Positions 26,259 through 34,377 are shown, counted from the first letter of the stretch. The stretch is DNA of 64,000 nt from Halogeometricum pallidum JCM 14848 (GCF_000337095.1 NZ_AOIV01000041.1:190861-254860), one strand, 5' to 3'. Notes: generated by a model not told the origin, from the sequence alone. A program made the numbers and translations.

Positions 26259-27035
26259 ATGAAGAGGGACTCGCCGCACCTCCACGAACACACGACGACC
26301 ACCGCCGCCGAGCGGTTCGAAGGGGCCTCGGTCGCCCTGCTCCCGACCGGCGCCATCGAACAGCACGGCCCCGCGCTTCCCCTCGGAACCGACTACCTCG
26401 CCGCCCGCGCCCTCGCGGACTCGGTCGACCGCGAGGATACCGTCGTCCTGCCGCCGATTCCGGTCGGCGTGAGCGCCCATCACCGCCAGTTCCACGGGAC
26501 GCTCGCGGTCACCCCGGAGACGTTCGCGGCGTACGTCGAGGAGACCGTCGAGAGCCTCGCGACCCACGGCGTCCGGAAGGTGGTCGTCGTCAACGGCCAC
26601 GGCGGAAACGACGACGCTCTCGAACGCGTCGCCCGCCGCCTCAGGGGGGAGGAGACGGCGTTCGTCGTCCCGTGGAACTGGTGGTCGAACCTCGGGGAGA
26701 CGGCCGAAGAACTGTTCGGCACCGACGGTATCGGACACGCCGACGAGATGGAGACGAGCATGGTGTACGCGACCGCGCCCGAACTCGTCCGCGAGGACGC
26801 ACTCCCGGAGGCGGAGGAAAGCGGCGCGGCGTCGTGGGGAATCTCCGTCGCGGGGGCGTCGCTGCCCGTCGACGCCGCGGAGTTCACCGATAGCGGCGCC
26901 GTCGGCCGGCCCACCCGCGCGTCCGCCGAGGCGGGCGAGCGCCTGCTCTCGGAGGCCGAGGCGGACCTGGAGACGCTCATCGGCTGGCTGGTCGAACGGT
27001 CGTTCGAGTCGCTGCTGCCGGCCGAGCACCGATGA
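26259..27035 (+). CDS. creatininase family amidohydrolase
   Basis: A 258-residue protein with the metal-binding motifs of the creatininase fold: GAIEQHGPALPLGTDY, VVNGHGGND and GHADEMETS. Family members include creatininase, the archaeal riboflavin/F420 deformylase ArfB and the mycofactocin protein MftE. ATG 26259 has a CTAAGT TATA-like element about 27 bases upstream, so it is preferred over GTG 26235. It overlaps the FAD oxidoreductase gene by ATGA, suggesting a shared pathway. Confidence 0.85.
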   Translation: MKRDSPHLHEHTTTTAAERFEGASVALLPTGAIEQHGPALPLGTDYLAARALADSVDREDTVVLPPIPVGVSAHHRQFHGTLAVTPETFAAYVEETVESLATHGVRKVVVVNGHGGNDDALERVARRLRGEETAFVVPWNWWSNLGETAEELFGTDGIGHADEMETSMVYATAPELVREDALPEAEESGAASWGISVAGASLPVDAAEFTDSGAVGRPTRASAEAGERLLSEAEADLETLIGWLVERSFESLLPAEHR

Positions 27036-28210
27036 CCGACGCCGAGGCGTTCGTGCGGCCGTTCGAGATACCCGACGGGTCGGGCGAACGAGTCGCCGTC
27101 GTCGGCGCGGGCGCGGTCGGACTCACGGCCGCGGCCGACCTCGCCTCGGCGGGGGCGTCGGTGACGGTGTACGAACGCGGCGACGCCGTCGGCGCGGGGT
27201 CGTCGGGACGGGCCGCCGGCATCCTCTACGACGCCTACGCCGAGGACGTGGACGTGCGGATGGCCGCCCGCGCCCTCGCCCGGTTCCGCGCGTTCGACGC
27301 CGACGGGGGGACCGAGTTCTCGGTGACGCCCTGCCCGTACGTGTTCCTCGCCCGCGCGGACGACGGCCGGACCGGCGAGGCCATCGCCGAGACGGCCGAA
27401 CGGATGCGCGCCCACGGGCGCGACGTGACGACGACGGACGGCGCGGGTCTCCGGGACCGGTTCGGCGACGCCCTCCGGACCGACGACGTGGGGACGGCCG
27501 CCGTCGCCGCCGACGCGATGTGGACCGACCCGGCCTCGTACGTCTCGATGGCGGCGGACTGCGCCCGCGCGGCGGGCGTCGGGATTCTGACGGGCGACGC
27601 GGTGGGCGTCCGAACCGACCCCCCGGGCGTCGTCCGTCGGGGTGGCGCGGTGACAGAGCGGTACGACTCGGTCCTCGTCGCCGCGGGCGCGCACACGAAG
27701 CGGGTGCTCGCGGAGGCGGGCGTCCCCCTCGCGACGAAACCCTACCGAGTGCAGGCGCTCGTCAGTCGCCGGCCGTACGACGGTCCCATCTGCTACGACG
27801 CCACGGAGGGGGCGTACTTCCGTCCGCACCCCGAGGGCCTCCTCGCGGGCGACGGCACCGAGGCCGTCGAAGCCGACCCGGACGAGTGGTCCCGCGAGGG
27901 CGACGAGTGGTTCGTGGAGGCGGCGACGGGCGTTCTCGACCGCCGGGCGAACTACGAGGCCGACGTATCGCGGGCGTGGGCGGGCCTCTGCACGGCGACG
28001 CCGGACAGAAAGCCGCTGCTCGGCGCGGTCGCTGAGGGCGTCTTCGTCGCCACCGGGTGGCACGGCCACGGGTTCATGTGGGCGCCCGCCTCGGGCGAGG
28101 CCGTTGCGGCGGCGATGCTCGGCGGCGAGGGCGTGGAAGAAACGTACGACCCGCGTCGGTTCGACGGAAGTGAAGCGTTCGAGGTGGTCGAGGGGATGAC
28201 CGTGGACTGA
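27032..28210 (+). CDS. FAD-dependent oxidoreductase (D-amino acid/sarcosine oxidase family)
   Basis: A 392-residue flavoprotein. The dinucleotide motif VAVVGAGAVGLTAAADLASA starts at about residue 21 with a terminal acidic residue in VYERG. The C-terminal ATGWHGHGFMWAPASGEAVA is the second FAD-contacting region of the DAO family. The substrate is unknown (a secondary amine or amino acid is typical). The ATGA overlap with the creatininase-family gene points to consecutive or coupled reactions. Confidence 0.87.
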   Translation: MTDAEAFVRPFEIPDGSGERVAVVGAGAVGLTAAADLASAGASVTVYERGDAVGAGSSGRAAGILYDAYAEDVDVRMAARALARFRAFDADGGTEFSVTPCPYVFLARADDGRTGEAIAETAERMRAHGRDVTTTDGAGLRDRFGDALRTDDVGTAAVAADAMWTDPASYVSMAADCARAAGVGILTGDAVGVRTDPPGVVRRGGAVTERYDSVLVAAGAHTKRVLAEAGVPLATKPYRVQALVSRRPYDGPICYDATEGAYFRPHPEGLLAGDGTEAVEADPDEWSREGDEWFVEAATGVLDRRANYEADVSRAWAGLCTATPDRKPLLGAVAEGVFVATGWHGHGFMWAPASGEAVAAAMLGGEGVEETYDPRRFDGSEAFEVVEGMTVD

Positions 28211-28222
28211 CCGACGGGCGGA

Positions 28223-28993
28223 TCAGCGGTCGAGGCCGGCGGAGTTGCTGTCGCCACCGTCTCCGTTCTCGTCGTCTCCGTCGTCCGCACCGAGTTCGAC
28301 GTCGTCGTCCTCGTCGTCGACGCCGGTCGAATCCGTCGACCCGACGCCGTCGGCGGCGTCCGTCGCGTCGATGTCCGTCGAGGAACCGGTCGCGTTGAGG
28401 CCGGCGCCGTCCTCGGGCGCGTCGACTTCGTCGCGGGACGTCTCCCCTCCGGTGTCGTCTCGGGCGTCGTCTCTCCGGGACCCCTCCCGCGTCGACGCCT
28501 CGCGGGCCATCGTCTCGCCCATCGTCGTCTCATCGCCCGCCGCGCCGGTCCCCGTGGCGTCCGCGTCGGACGAGGAGGCGTCCGCCTCGTCGGTGACGGC
28601 CACGTCCCGTGCGCGATCGTCCTTCGGAATCTCGACGCGGAGCGTCCCGTTCGCGGCGATTGTCGCGCTGGCACCGGTGGCGTCGACGGCGGCGTCGTCG
28701 GGTAGTTTCGCGCTCCCGTCCAGCGACAGGCCGCGGCCGGGGAAGCGCATCTCGAACCCCTCGTGGAAGTCGCGGAAGCGGTCTATCTGGACCTGCACCT
28801 CGCCGTCGAGAAAGCGCACCTGCACGTCGCTTCGCTGGACGCCGGGCGCGTCGAAGACGACGAGGTACGCGTCGTCGCTCTCCAATACGTCGTGCGGGAG
28901 CGGTTTCCGTTCTTGGACTCGGCCGACGCCGCGACCGATGCGTTCGAGGACGCTCCGGGCCGCCGACTCGCCGAACTCCTTGAGTCCGCTCAT
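28223..28993 (-). CDS. Hsp20/alpha-crystallin family protein with long acidic tail
   Basis: A 256-residue small heat-shock protein. The alpha-crystallin domain spans about residues 32-130 (DAYLVVFDAPGVQRSDVQVR onwards, ending NGTLRVEIPKDD, the usual C-terminal strand). It is followed by about 120 residues of low-complexity Asp/Ser/Thr/Gly sequence, far longer than in typical members. Hsp20 proteins hold unfolding clients. The start overlaps the zinc-protein stop by four bases, so the two are coupled. Confidence 0.88.
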   Translation of the reverse strand: MSGLKEFGESAARSVLERIGRGVGRVQERKPLPHDVLESDDAYLVVFDAPGVQRSDVQVRFLDGEVQVQIDRFRDFHEGFEMRFPGRGLSLDGSAKLPDDAAVDATGASATIAANGTLRVEIPKDDRARDVAVTDEADASSSDADATGTGAAGDETTMGETMAREASTREGSRRDDARDDTGGETSRDEVDAPEDGAGLNATGSSTDIDATDAADGVGSTDSTGVDDEDDDVELGADDGDDENGDGGDSNSAGLDR

Positions 28994-29148
28994 AGCTCGA
29001 TGGCTTCGAGACAGTCGGTCCCTCGGCAGTACGGACAGGCGAAATCCTCGACGCCCACGTCGTCCGGCATGTCGTACGTGTAGTGCATCTCGAACATATC
29101 CATCTCGCAGTCCGAATCCGTACACTTCACTTCGAGGGTCGCAGGCAT
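28990..29148 (-). CDS. DUF7559-like small zinc-binding protein
   Basis: A 52-residue protein with a CTDSDCEM pair near the N terminus and CPYCRGTDC near the C terminus, suitable for one zinc site. I recall the family as DUF7559. GGTGGAGAT precedes the start, and a TTTATCATC element about 27 bases upstream (near 29171-29179) serves as promoter. It is coupled to the Hsp20 gene by an ATGA overlap, so it may share heat or stress expression. Confidence 0.85.
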   Translation of the reverse strand: MPATLEVKCTDSDCEMDMFEMHYTYDMPDDVGVEDFACPYCRGTDCLEAIEL

Positions 29149-29239
29149 ATCTCCACCTAGCCCCGCCACGATGATAAACGCGCGGGCTTCGGCCCGCCTC
29201 GCCGCGGTGTCGCGGTCCTCGAGGGTTCTCCTCGGCCCC

Positions 29240-29875
29240 TCACTCGTCGCCGAACGCCGGGTCGACGGCGGAGACGGGGCGCGGCGGGTCGGGGTCCGCG
29301 GGCGCCTCCCGAAGCGCGCGCCGGTACCACTCCACGTCGTGCCACGCGCCGAGTTTGAACCCCGCCTCGGGGAACGTTCCGAGGTGGTCGAATCCGGTCG
29401 CCTCGTGGAACGCGACGCTCTCGGGGTTCGGCATCCCGAGGGCGGCGTAGGCGGCGACGTACCCCTGCGCGCGGAGCGTCTCGAACAGTCGCTCGTACAG
29501 CGCGCTCCCGACGCCGCCTCGCTGTGCGTCGGGGTCGACGTAGACCGACGTCTCGACGGCCCACTGGTAGGCGTCCCGTTCGCGGAGCGTGCCCCCGTAC
29601 GCGTAGCCGACGACGCCCTCGCCCGTCTCGACGACGTACCACGGGTAGGCGTCGGCCGCCAGTTTCGCCCGCACCTTCTCGCGCATCGCCTCGACGGACG
29701 GAACCTCGTCGGAGAACGTCACCGCCGTCCCCTCGACGAACGGCGCGTAGATATCCCGAATCGCCGCCGCGTCGCCGGGGTCGACGGGCCGGATTCGGAG
29801 CGCCTCGCCCGCCGCGCCGTCCGTCGCACCGTCGGCCCGCCCGTCGCCGCCTGCCGCGCGTTCTCCGTCGCTCAT
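29240..29875 (-). CDS. GNAT family N-acetyltransferase (phosphinothricin acetyltransferase-like)
   Basis: A 211-residue protein. LRIRPVDPGDAAAIRDIYAP opens the GNAT domain, and the acetyl-CoA loop appears as DPDAQRGGVGSALYERL. The later ALGMPNPESVAFHEATGF and KLGAWHDVEWY are typical of the Pat/bar-like subgroup. The first 24 residues are a Gly/Ala-rich extension and may not be translated. It likely acetylates an amine of a small molecule such as an amino acid; the substrate is unknown. Confidence 0.87.
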   Translation of the reverse strand: MSDGERAAGGDGRADGATDGAAGEALRIRPVDPGDAAAIRDIYAPFVEGTAVTFSDEVPSVEAMREKVRAKLAADAYPWYVVETGEGVVGYAYGGTLRERDAYQWAVETSVYVDPDAQRGGVGSALYERLFETLRAQGYVAAYAALGMPNPESVAFHEATGFDHLGTFPEAGFKLGAWHDVEWYRRALREAPADPDPPRPVSAVDPAFGDE

Positions 29876-30041
29876 ACGTGGAGGGTGACGCGGGGAACCA
29901 AACCTCTCCCGGTGACGGCGGAATTGGCGGGGCGGGGAGGGACAGCCGGGATTCCGGACCGTCTGGCGGCGCGAGGGGTCCCTCTTCGTCCGAGCGGGCG
30001 GTCCGCCTCGTTCTCTCCGCTCGCCGCTCCGAGGTAGTCAT

Positions 30042-30050
30042 CGTTTTACC
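30042..30050 (+). promoter_or_regulatory. TATA-like element of the radical SAM gene
   Basis: GTTTTACCC is centred about 27 bases before ATG 30073. Confidence 0.5.
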
Positions 30051-30072
30051 CGTCGGCCGTCTCCTCACCCAC

Positions 30073-31800
30073 ATGACCGACCCGGCCGACCTCACCGTGA
30101 CGCTCGTGGACGGCTACGTCGACGAACCGGCGCACTTCGGCGTGCCGCCGTACATCTCGACGTACCCGCGCTTCACGGCCGGAGCCCTCGTCGACGCTGG
30201 CGTCCCCGAGGAGAACGTCACCTACCACACCATCGACGAACTCCGCGACGAGAGACAGAAGTGGGCCGACGTGGCCGACGCCGACCTGATGGTGTACATC
30301 GGGGGGATGACCGTCCCCGGAAGCTACGTCGGCGGCACCCCCGCCGAGCCCGATGAGGTGCGCGAACTCGCCTGGACCGCCGACGGAACCTCGGTGATGG
30401 GCGGCCCCATCCGCTTCGGCGTCGGCGAGGAGAACGCCGGCGCACAGGAGATGGAGCGGCGGAACCTCGACTACGACTTCCTCGCGATGGCCGACGTGGA
30501 GGCGGCCGCGTACGACTTAGTCGACAGCGGACTGGAGGGGTTCGACAACCGCTACCGCGACAACGAGGAACTCGACAGGTGGGCCGCCAAGGGGGCGTTC
30601 GTCGTCGAACAGCACCCGAACCACCCCGACTACCTCATCTGCGAGATGGAGACGTCGCGCGGGTGCGCCTACCGGTGCTCGTTCTGCACCGAACCGATGT
30701 ACGGCAACCCCGCCTTCCGGACGCCGGAGTCCGTCGTCCGCGAGGTGGGCAACCTCTCCGACCGGGGGGCCAAACACTTCCGCCTCGGCCGGCAGGCCGA
30801 CATCCTCGCGTTCGGCGGCGACGGCGAGGCGCCGAACCCCGACGCCCTCCGGCGACTGTACGAGGGGATTCGGGAGGTGGCGCCCGACCTGGAGACGCTC
30901 CACCTCGACAACATGAACCCCATCACGGTGGTCGAGTGGCCCGAAAAGTCCCGCGAGTGCATCCGCATCATCGCAGAGCACAACACGCCCGGCGACACCG
31001 CAGCGTTCGGCCTCGAATCGGCCGACCCCGTGGTGCAAGAGCAGAACACGCTGAACGTCACCGCCGACGAGTGCTTCGAAGCCGTGAAGATAGTCAACGA
31101 GGAGGCCGGGTGGCGGCCGGGCGAGTCGCCCGCCGACGCGCCGACGCACGGCGACGGCGCCACCAATCGCCTGCCGAAGCTCCTCCCCGGCATCAACCTC
31201 CTGCACGGCCTGAAGGGCGAACGCGAGGAGACGTTCGCGCACAACAAGCGCTTCCTCCACCGCGTCTACGACGCCGGTCTGATGGTCCGCCGCATCAACA
31301 TCCGGCAGGTGATGGCGTTCGAGGGCACCGAGATGGCCGAGGAGGGGGCGAACATCGCCGCCGAGCACAAGAAACTGTTCCAGAAGTACAAAAAGGAAGT
31401 CAGAGAGGAGATAGACCGGCCGATGCTCAAGCGCGTCGCTCCCGCGGGCACCGTCCTGCCGAACGTCCACTTGGAGTACCACCAAGACGGCCGGACGTTC
31501 GGCCGCCAACTCGGAACCTACTCGCTCCTCGTCGGCATCCCGGGCGAACTCGAACTCGGGCGGACGACGGACGTGACCATCGTCGACCACGGTTACCGCT
31601 CCGTGACGGGCGTCCCCCATCCGCTGGACCCGAACGAGGCGAGCATGGACGAACTCACCTCGATTCCCGGTATCGGCAAGCGCACCGCCGGCGACATCGT
31701 CGTCAACCGCCCGTACGCCTCCGCGGACGAGGTGAACGCCGCCGACGTGGACCTCTCGAAGTTCACCGGACCTTATCCGGTGGAACCGAAGGCCGAGTAG
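30073..31800 (+). CDS. radical SAM protein with C-terminal helix-hairpin-helix
   Basis: A 575-residue protein. The first 150 residues resemble a B12-binding-like Rossmann region without the DxHxxG cobalamin motif. The 4Fe-4S motif SRGCAYRCSFCTEP places cysteines at 198, 202 and 205. The last 50 residues contain a helix-hairpin-helix (LTSIPGIGKRTAGDIVV), normally a DNA- or RNA-binding element. The enzyme generates a 5'-deoxyadenosyl radical, but the target is unknown. RNA or DNA modification is suggested by the tail. Confidence 0.85.
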   Translation: MTDPADLTVTLVDGYVDEPAHFGVPPYISTYPRFTAGALVDAGVPEENVTYHTIDELRDERQKWADVADADLMVYIGGMTVPGSYVGGTPAEPDEVRELAWTADGTSVMGGPIRFGVGEENAGAQEMERRNLDYDFLAMADVEAAAYDLVDSGLEGFDNRYRDNEELDRWAAKGAFVVEQHPNHPDYLICEMETSRGCAYRCSFCTEPMYGNPAFRTPESVVREVGNLSDRGAKHFRLGRQADILAFGGDGEAPNPDALRRLYEGIREVAPDLETLHLDNMNPITVVEWPEKSRECIRIIAEHNTPGDTAAFGLESADPVVQEQNTLNVTADECFEAVKIVNEEAGWRPGESPADAPTHGDGATNRLPKLLPGINLLHGLKGEREETFAHNKRFLHRVYDAGLMVRRINIRQVMAFEGTEMAEEGANIAAEHKKLFQKYKKEVREEIDRPMLKRVAPAGTVLPNVHLEYHQDGRTFGRQLGTYSLLVGIPGELELGRTTDVTIVDHGYRSVTGVPHPLDPNEASMDELTSIPGIGKRTAGDIVVNRPYASADEVNAADVDLSKFTGPYPVEPKAE

Positions 31801-32044
31801 AAGAGGGGAGATGCACCCCCTGCGGTGTCGAGCGTCGCGGTGCAGTGCGGGGTTGACGATGAGCATTCATCCGTCTACGTACCGAGCGACGACGGGAATA
31901 GCCTGTCTACTCAGACGAGCAGTCGCTTTCCAACGTGACCGCTCTTCCCGCGATAAGGGTGGTTTTACGGCTGACACCACCCCTAACCGATCAGCAGATT
32001 CGCCGACCGATTCGCGGCTGAGACGCAAACTGTCTAGACTTCCA
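31801..32044. other. gene-free stretch before the hairpin array
   Basis: No convincing gene on either strand. Open frames here have no recognisable domain and run straight through the hairpins. It contains one clear stem at 31957-31982 and several weaker dyads. The composition is less GC-rich than that of the neighbouring genes. With the following array it makes a gene-free interval of about 500 bases between the converging radical SAM and TRAM genes. Confidence 0.6.
31957..31982. repeat. 7-bp stem with 12-base loop
   Basis: GGGTGGT (31957-31963) pairs with ACCACCC (31976-31982). It is the first clear stem of the gene-free interval. Confidence 0.6.
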
Positions 32045-32051
32045 ACGCGAG

Positions 32052-32110
32052 AAAAGAGGAGAGTCGGGACCGCGCCGAGCGAACGGAGCGAGCGAGGCGC
32101 GGACTCTTTT
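32052..32110. repeat. long imperfect stem, first large hairpin of the array
   Basis: AAAAGAG (32052-32058) pairs with CTCTTTT (32104-32110), and CCGCGCC (32070-32076) with GGCGCGG (32096-32102). The 19-base loop contains a GAGCGAACGGAGCG-type sequence. The right arm ends in a T run, so it could also act as a terminator for the radical SAM transcript. Confidence 0.65.
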
Positions 32111-32114
32111 TGTC

Positions 32115-32137
32115 GCCAGAACGCTGCGCGTTCTGGC
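32115..32137. repeat. perfect 10-3-10 hairpin 1
   Basis: Left arm GCCAGAACGC, loop TGC, right arm its exact reverse complement. Total 23 bases. Confidence 0.9.
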
Positions 32138-32143
32138 TGAACA

Positions 32144-32166
32144 GCCAGAAATCGGAGATTTCTGGC
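32144..32166. repeat. perfect 10-3-10 hairpin 2
   Basis: Left arm GCCAGAAATC, loop GGA, right arm its exact reverse complement. It shares GCCAGAA with hairpin 1 and follows it after 6 bases. Confidence 0.9.
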
Positions 32167-32172
32167 GGTGCC

Positions 32173-32195
32173 GTCAGACGGCACGGCCGTCTGAC
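32173..32195. repeat. perfect 10-3-10 hairpin 3
   Basis: Left arm GTCAGACGGC, loop ACG, right arm its exact reverse complement. It follows hairpin 2 after 6 bases. Confidence 0.9.
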
Positions 32196-32200
32196 TGCTA

Positions 32201-32223
32201 ACCGGAAAGCGCCGCTTTCCGGT
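32201..32223. repeat. perfect 10-3-10 hairpin 4
   Basis: Left arm ACCGGAAAGC, loop GCC, right arm its exact reverse complement. It follows hairpin 3 after 5 bases. Confidence 0.9.
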
Positions 32224-32229
32224 GATGGT

Positions 32230-32302
32230 CGAGCTTTTTGCGAGGAGGGTCCCCGCAGCGAGCCGAAGGCTCGCGAGGAGACCCGAGTGTGCAAAAAGCT
32301 CG
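32230..32302. repeat. compound hairpin closing the array
   Basis: An outer 12-bp stem (CGAGCTTTTTGC, 32230-32241, with 32291-32302) encloses a GGGTC/GACCC stem (32247-32251 with 32280-32284) and an inner 7-bp stem GCGAGCC (32258-32264 with 32268-32274) capped by a GAA loop. It abuts the stop codon of the TRAM gene. Confidence 0.8.
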
Positions 32303-32713
32303 TTAGAAGTCGTCCTCTATCACTTCGCCCACGGCGAAGTTGGATTTGACTTCGGTCACCTCGATCTTGACGCGGTCGCCGACTTCCGCGCCGGGGACGA
32401 TGATGACGTAGCCGCGTTCGACGCGGGCGATGCCGTCGCCCTGCTTGCCGATGTCCTCTATCTCGACGTAGCGGAGTTCGCCAACTTCGACGGGGGGTTG
32501 CGGTTCGGACGAGGGCGTCGTCGACGCGGTGCTCGTGTCGGCCTCCTCGTCGGACTCGACCGCCTCGCGGGAGATGAGAGCGACGCGATACGTCTCGCCG
32601 GGTTCGACCGTGCCGGACTCGACTTCGCGCTTCGGAACCTCGACCACGTACCGGTCGTCCTCCGCGCGCACGTCAGTGTTGAACAGACACAGGAGTTTAT
32701 CTGAGATTTCCAC
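32303..32713 (-). CDS. TRAM domain protein
   Basis: A 136-residue protein starting at GTG 32713. A short N-terminal domain (residues about 1-50) and an acidic linker are followed by a TRAM domain at about residues 78-133 (VEIEDIGKQGDGIARVERGY, then VIIVPGAEVGDRVKIEV). TRAM is an OB-fold RNA-binding module; stand-alone archaeal TRAM proteins have been linked to RNA chaperone or tRNA roles. An ATTTAACA element near 32748-32756 and GGAGGT before the start may direct expression. Confidence 0.88.
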   Translation of the reverse strand: MEISDKLLCLFNTDVRAEDDRYVVEVPKREVESGTVEPGETYRVALISREAVESDEEADTSTASTTPSSEPQPPVEVGELRYVEIEDIGKQGDGIARVERGYVIIVPGAEVGDRVKIEVTEVKSNFAVGEVIEDDF

Positions 32714-32804
32714 CGTGATAGACCTCCACGCAAAACTCTCGTGGCACTGTTAAATGTGTACCGCCGGAGCCGGTTCGTCGGACGCCCGTTCGTCGACCGC
32801 GCGC

Positions 32805-33518
32805 TCACTCGTCCGACCGCGTCTCCGCTGCGGCCGTTCCGTCCGGTCGCTTCGCGCCCTCGGAGTCGTGGACGACCACCTCGCCCGGTCCCGTGGCGAC
32901 CGACCGGTACTCGTCTCTGACGCCGATAGCCTCCTCCAGTTCCCGGACCGCGCGCTCCTTCAACGCCCGCGCGAGGTCCTCGGCCTCCGCGCGGGAGATG
33001 TTGCGTCCGAGGCCCTCGCACTCGTGGGCGCGGACCATTCCCTCTGCATCGACCGCCTCCCCCATCGGCTGACTCGTCCCGCCGAGGGCGACGCTGAACG
33101 GGTACGTCTCGCAGATGAGCGGTCGGTCGGCGTGGACGGTGCAGGCGCCCCGCGTTCCCTCGTCGGTCTCGGTTTCTTCGTAGAACGCGCAGTCGCCGCA
33201 GGCGTCGGTCTGGAGCGCCCACTCGAACGTCTCCCCCTCTGGACCGTCGTCGCCGTCCGAGAGGCCGTAGGGCATCGGGCGGGCGACGTCCCGCCACTCG
33301 AGTTCTTCGGCGGTCGCGTCCTGTATCTCCCGCACCTCGTCGGGGAACACCGTCGCGGTGTGGGGTTCCCGGTCGTCGGCATCCCCGTGGCCCTTACAGC
33401 AGGCGCCGCACCGGGTGCACTCGAATCCGATGGACTCGACGGCGTCCGCGAGGTCGGAGACCGACAGGTCGCGGGCGCGTTCGAGTTCCTCCTCTAAGCT
33501 GGGACCGGCGTGGCTCAC
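32805..33518 (-). CDS. YkgJ-type cysteine cluster protein
   Basis: A 237-residue protein with the CxxCGxCC cluster (FECTRCGACCKG, residues about 32-43), a second pair in CGDCAFYEE and a fourth element GACTVHADRPLICETYPF. This is the YkgJ/FliB-like family, thought to carry a zinc or iron-sulfur site. The C-terminal third is helical and charged, ending in an Asp/Glu/Ala-rich tail. The function is unknown; it stands apart from the TRAM gene by about 90 bases. Confidence 0.82.
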   Translation of the reverse strand: MSHAGPSLEEELERARDLSVSDLADAVESIGFECTRCGACCKGHGDADDREPHTATVFPDEVREIQDATAEELEWRDVARPMPYGLSDGDDGPEGETFEWALQTDACGDCAFYEETETDEGTRGACTVHADRPLICETYPFSVALGGTSQPMGEAVDAEGMVRAHECEGLGRNISRAEAEDLARALKERAVRELEEAIGVRDEYRSVATGPGEVVVHDSEGAKRPDGTAAAETRSDE

Positions 33519-33591
33519 ACCGTCGCTTCGGCGCGAGGTCGAAAAACACTCCCGGTCCGGTCGGGTTCCACCGCGACGCCGACCCCCTGCG

Positions 33592-34377
33592 TCAGGCGGG
33601 TTCGACGCGCTGGGAGTCCGCGTCGTACCGGAGGCGCCCCTCGGATGCGAGTTTCTCGAGGTGGGCGATGACCGTCGCGCGCGCGAGGTCGCGGACGCCC
33701 GTCAGGTCCTTCTCGTAGGCGGCGTCGACGACGGCGTCGACGTCCGCCGCGCCGCGACCGACGGCGTCGAGGACGCTCCGCTCGCGGTCCAGACGGTGCC
33801 GAATCAGGCGTTTGCACGTCGCCCGCGGGTCGTCGATGACCGGACCGTGTCCGGGGTAGAGCGCGGGCGGGTCCCGAGCGTGGAGGCGGCGGAGGGCGAC
33901 GAGGTAGGCGCGGAGGCTTCCCTCGGGTGCGCCGACGACGACGCTGCCCTCGGCGACGGCGAGGTCGCCGCAGCAGACGCCGAAGTCGCCCTCGAACGCG
34001 ACGTGGTCGGGGGCGTGCCCGGGCGTGTCGAGGACGGTCACGCCGTCGTCGCCGACCGGAATCTCGTCGCCCTCCGCGAACGTTCGGTCGGGGTCGACCC
34101 CCGTCGCGTCGGCGAAGCGCGCCTCCCGGCCGCGTCGACACCAGACGGTGGCTCCGGTCTCCTCGGCGTAGGTCCGCACCGCCCCGGTGTGGTCGGGGTG
34201 CGTGTGCGTGACCGTCACGTGTTCGACGCGTCGCTCGAAGACGAGTTCGTTCAGTTCGTCCGTTCGACCGGCCGGGTCGACGAGCAGCGCCCGGTCCGAC
34301 CCGACGACGTAGGCGTTCGTCGACCCCTCGGGCGCGCGAGTGGTCTCCGGAACCGGCGCGCGGGCGATGGGAGTCAC
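33592..34377 (-). CDS. MBL-fold metallo-hydrolase
   Basis: A 261-residue metallo-beta-lactamase fold enzyme. The metal site shows THTHPDHTG (HxHxDH), DTPGHAPDHV, CCGDLAV and YPGHGPVI in order. The C-terminal winged-helix-like segment (residues about 185-255) is as in LACTB2-like proteins, which act as endoribonucleases or thioesterases. The substrate is not readable. It is the last gene before the divergent HTH/PPOX region. Confidence 0.87.
   Translation of the reverse strand: MTPIARAPVPETTRAPEGSTNAYVVGSDRALLVDPAGRTDELNELVFERRVEHVTVTHTHPDHTGAVRTYAEETGATVWCRRGREARFADATGVDPDRTFAEGDEIPVGDDGVTVLDTPGHAPDHVAFEGDFGVCCGDLAVAEGSVVVGAPEGSLRAYLVALRRLHARDPPALYPGHGPVIDDPRATCKRLIRHRLDRERSVLDAVGRGAADVDAVVDAAYEKDLTGVRDLARATVIAHLEKLASEGRLRYDADSQRVEPA

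Noticed and set aside
31867-32184. A 105-codon minus-strand frame in the gene-free stretch
   Set aside because: It runs through the hairpins, has no domain or ribosome-binding site, and its codons follow the palindromes.
32115-32223. Hairpin series considered as a CRISPR array
   Set aside because: Spacers are only 5-7 bases, the repeat sequences differ, and there are no cas genes nearby.
32052-32302. Hairpin region considered as an insertion sequence or transposon remnant
   Set aside because: No transposase fragment, terminal inverted repeats or target duplication could be identified. A non-autonomous element remains possible but is unproven.
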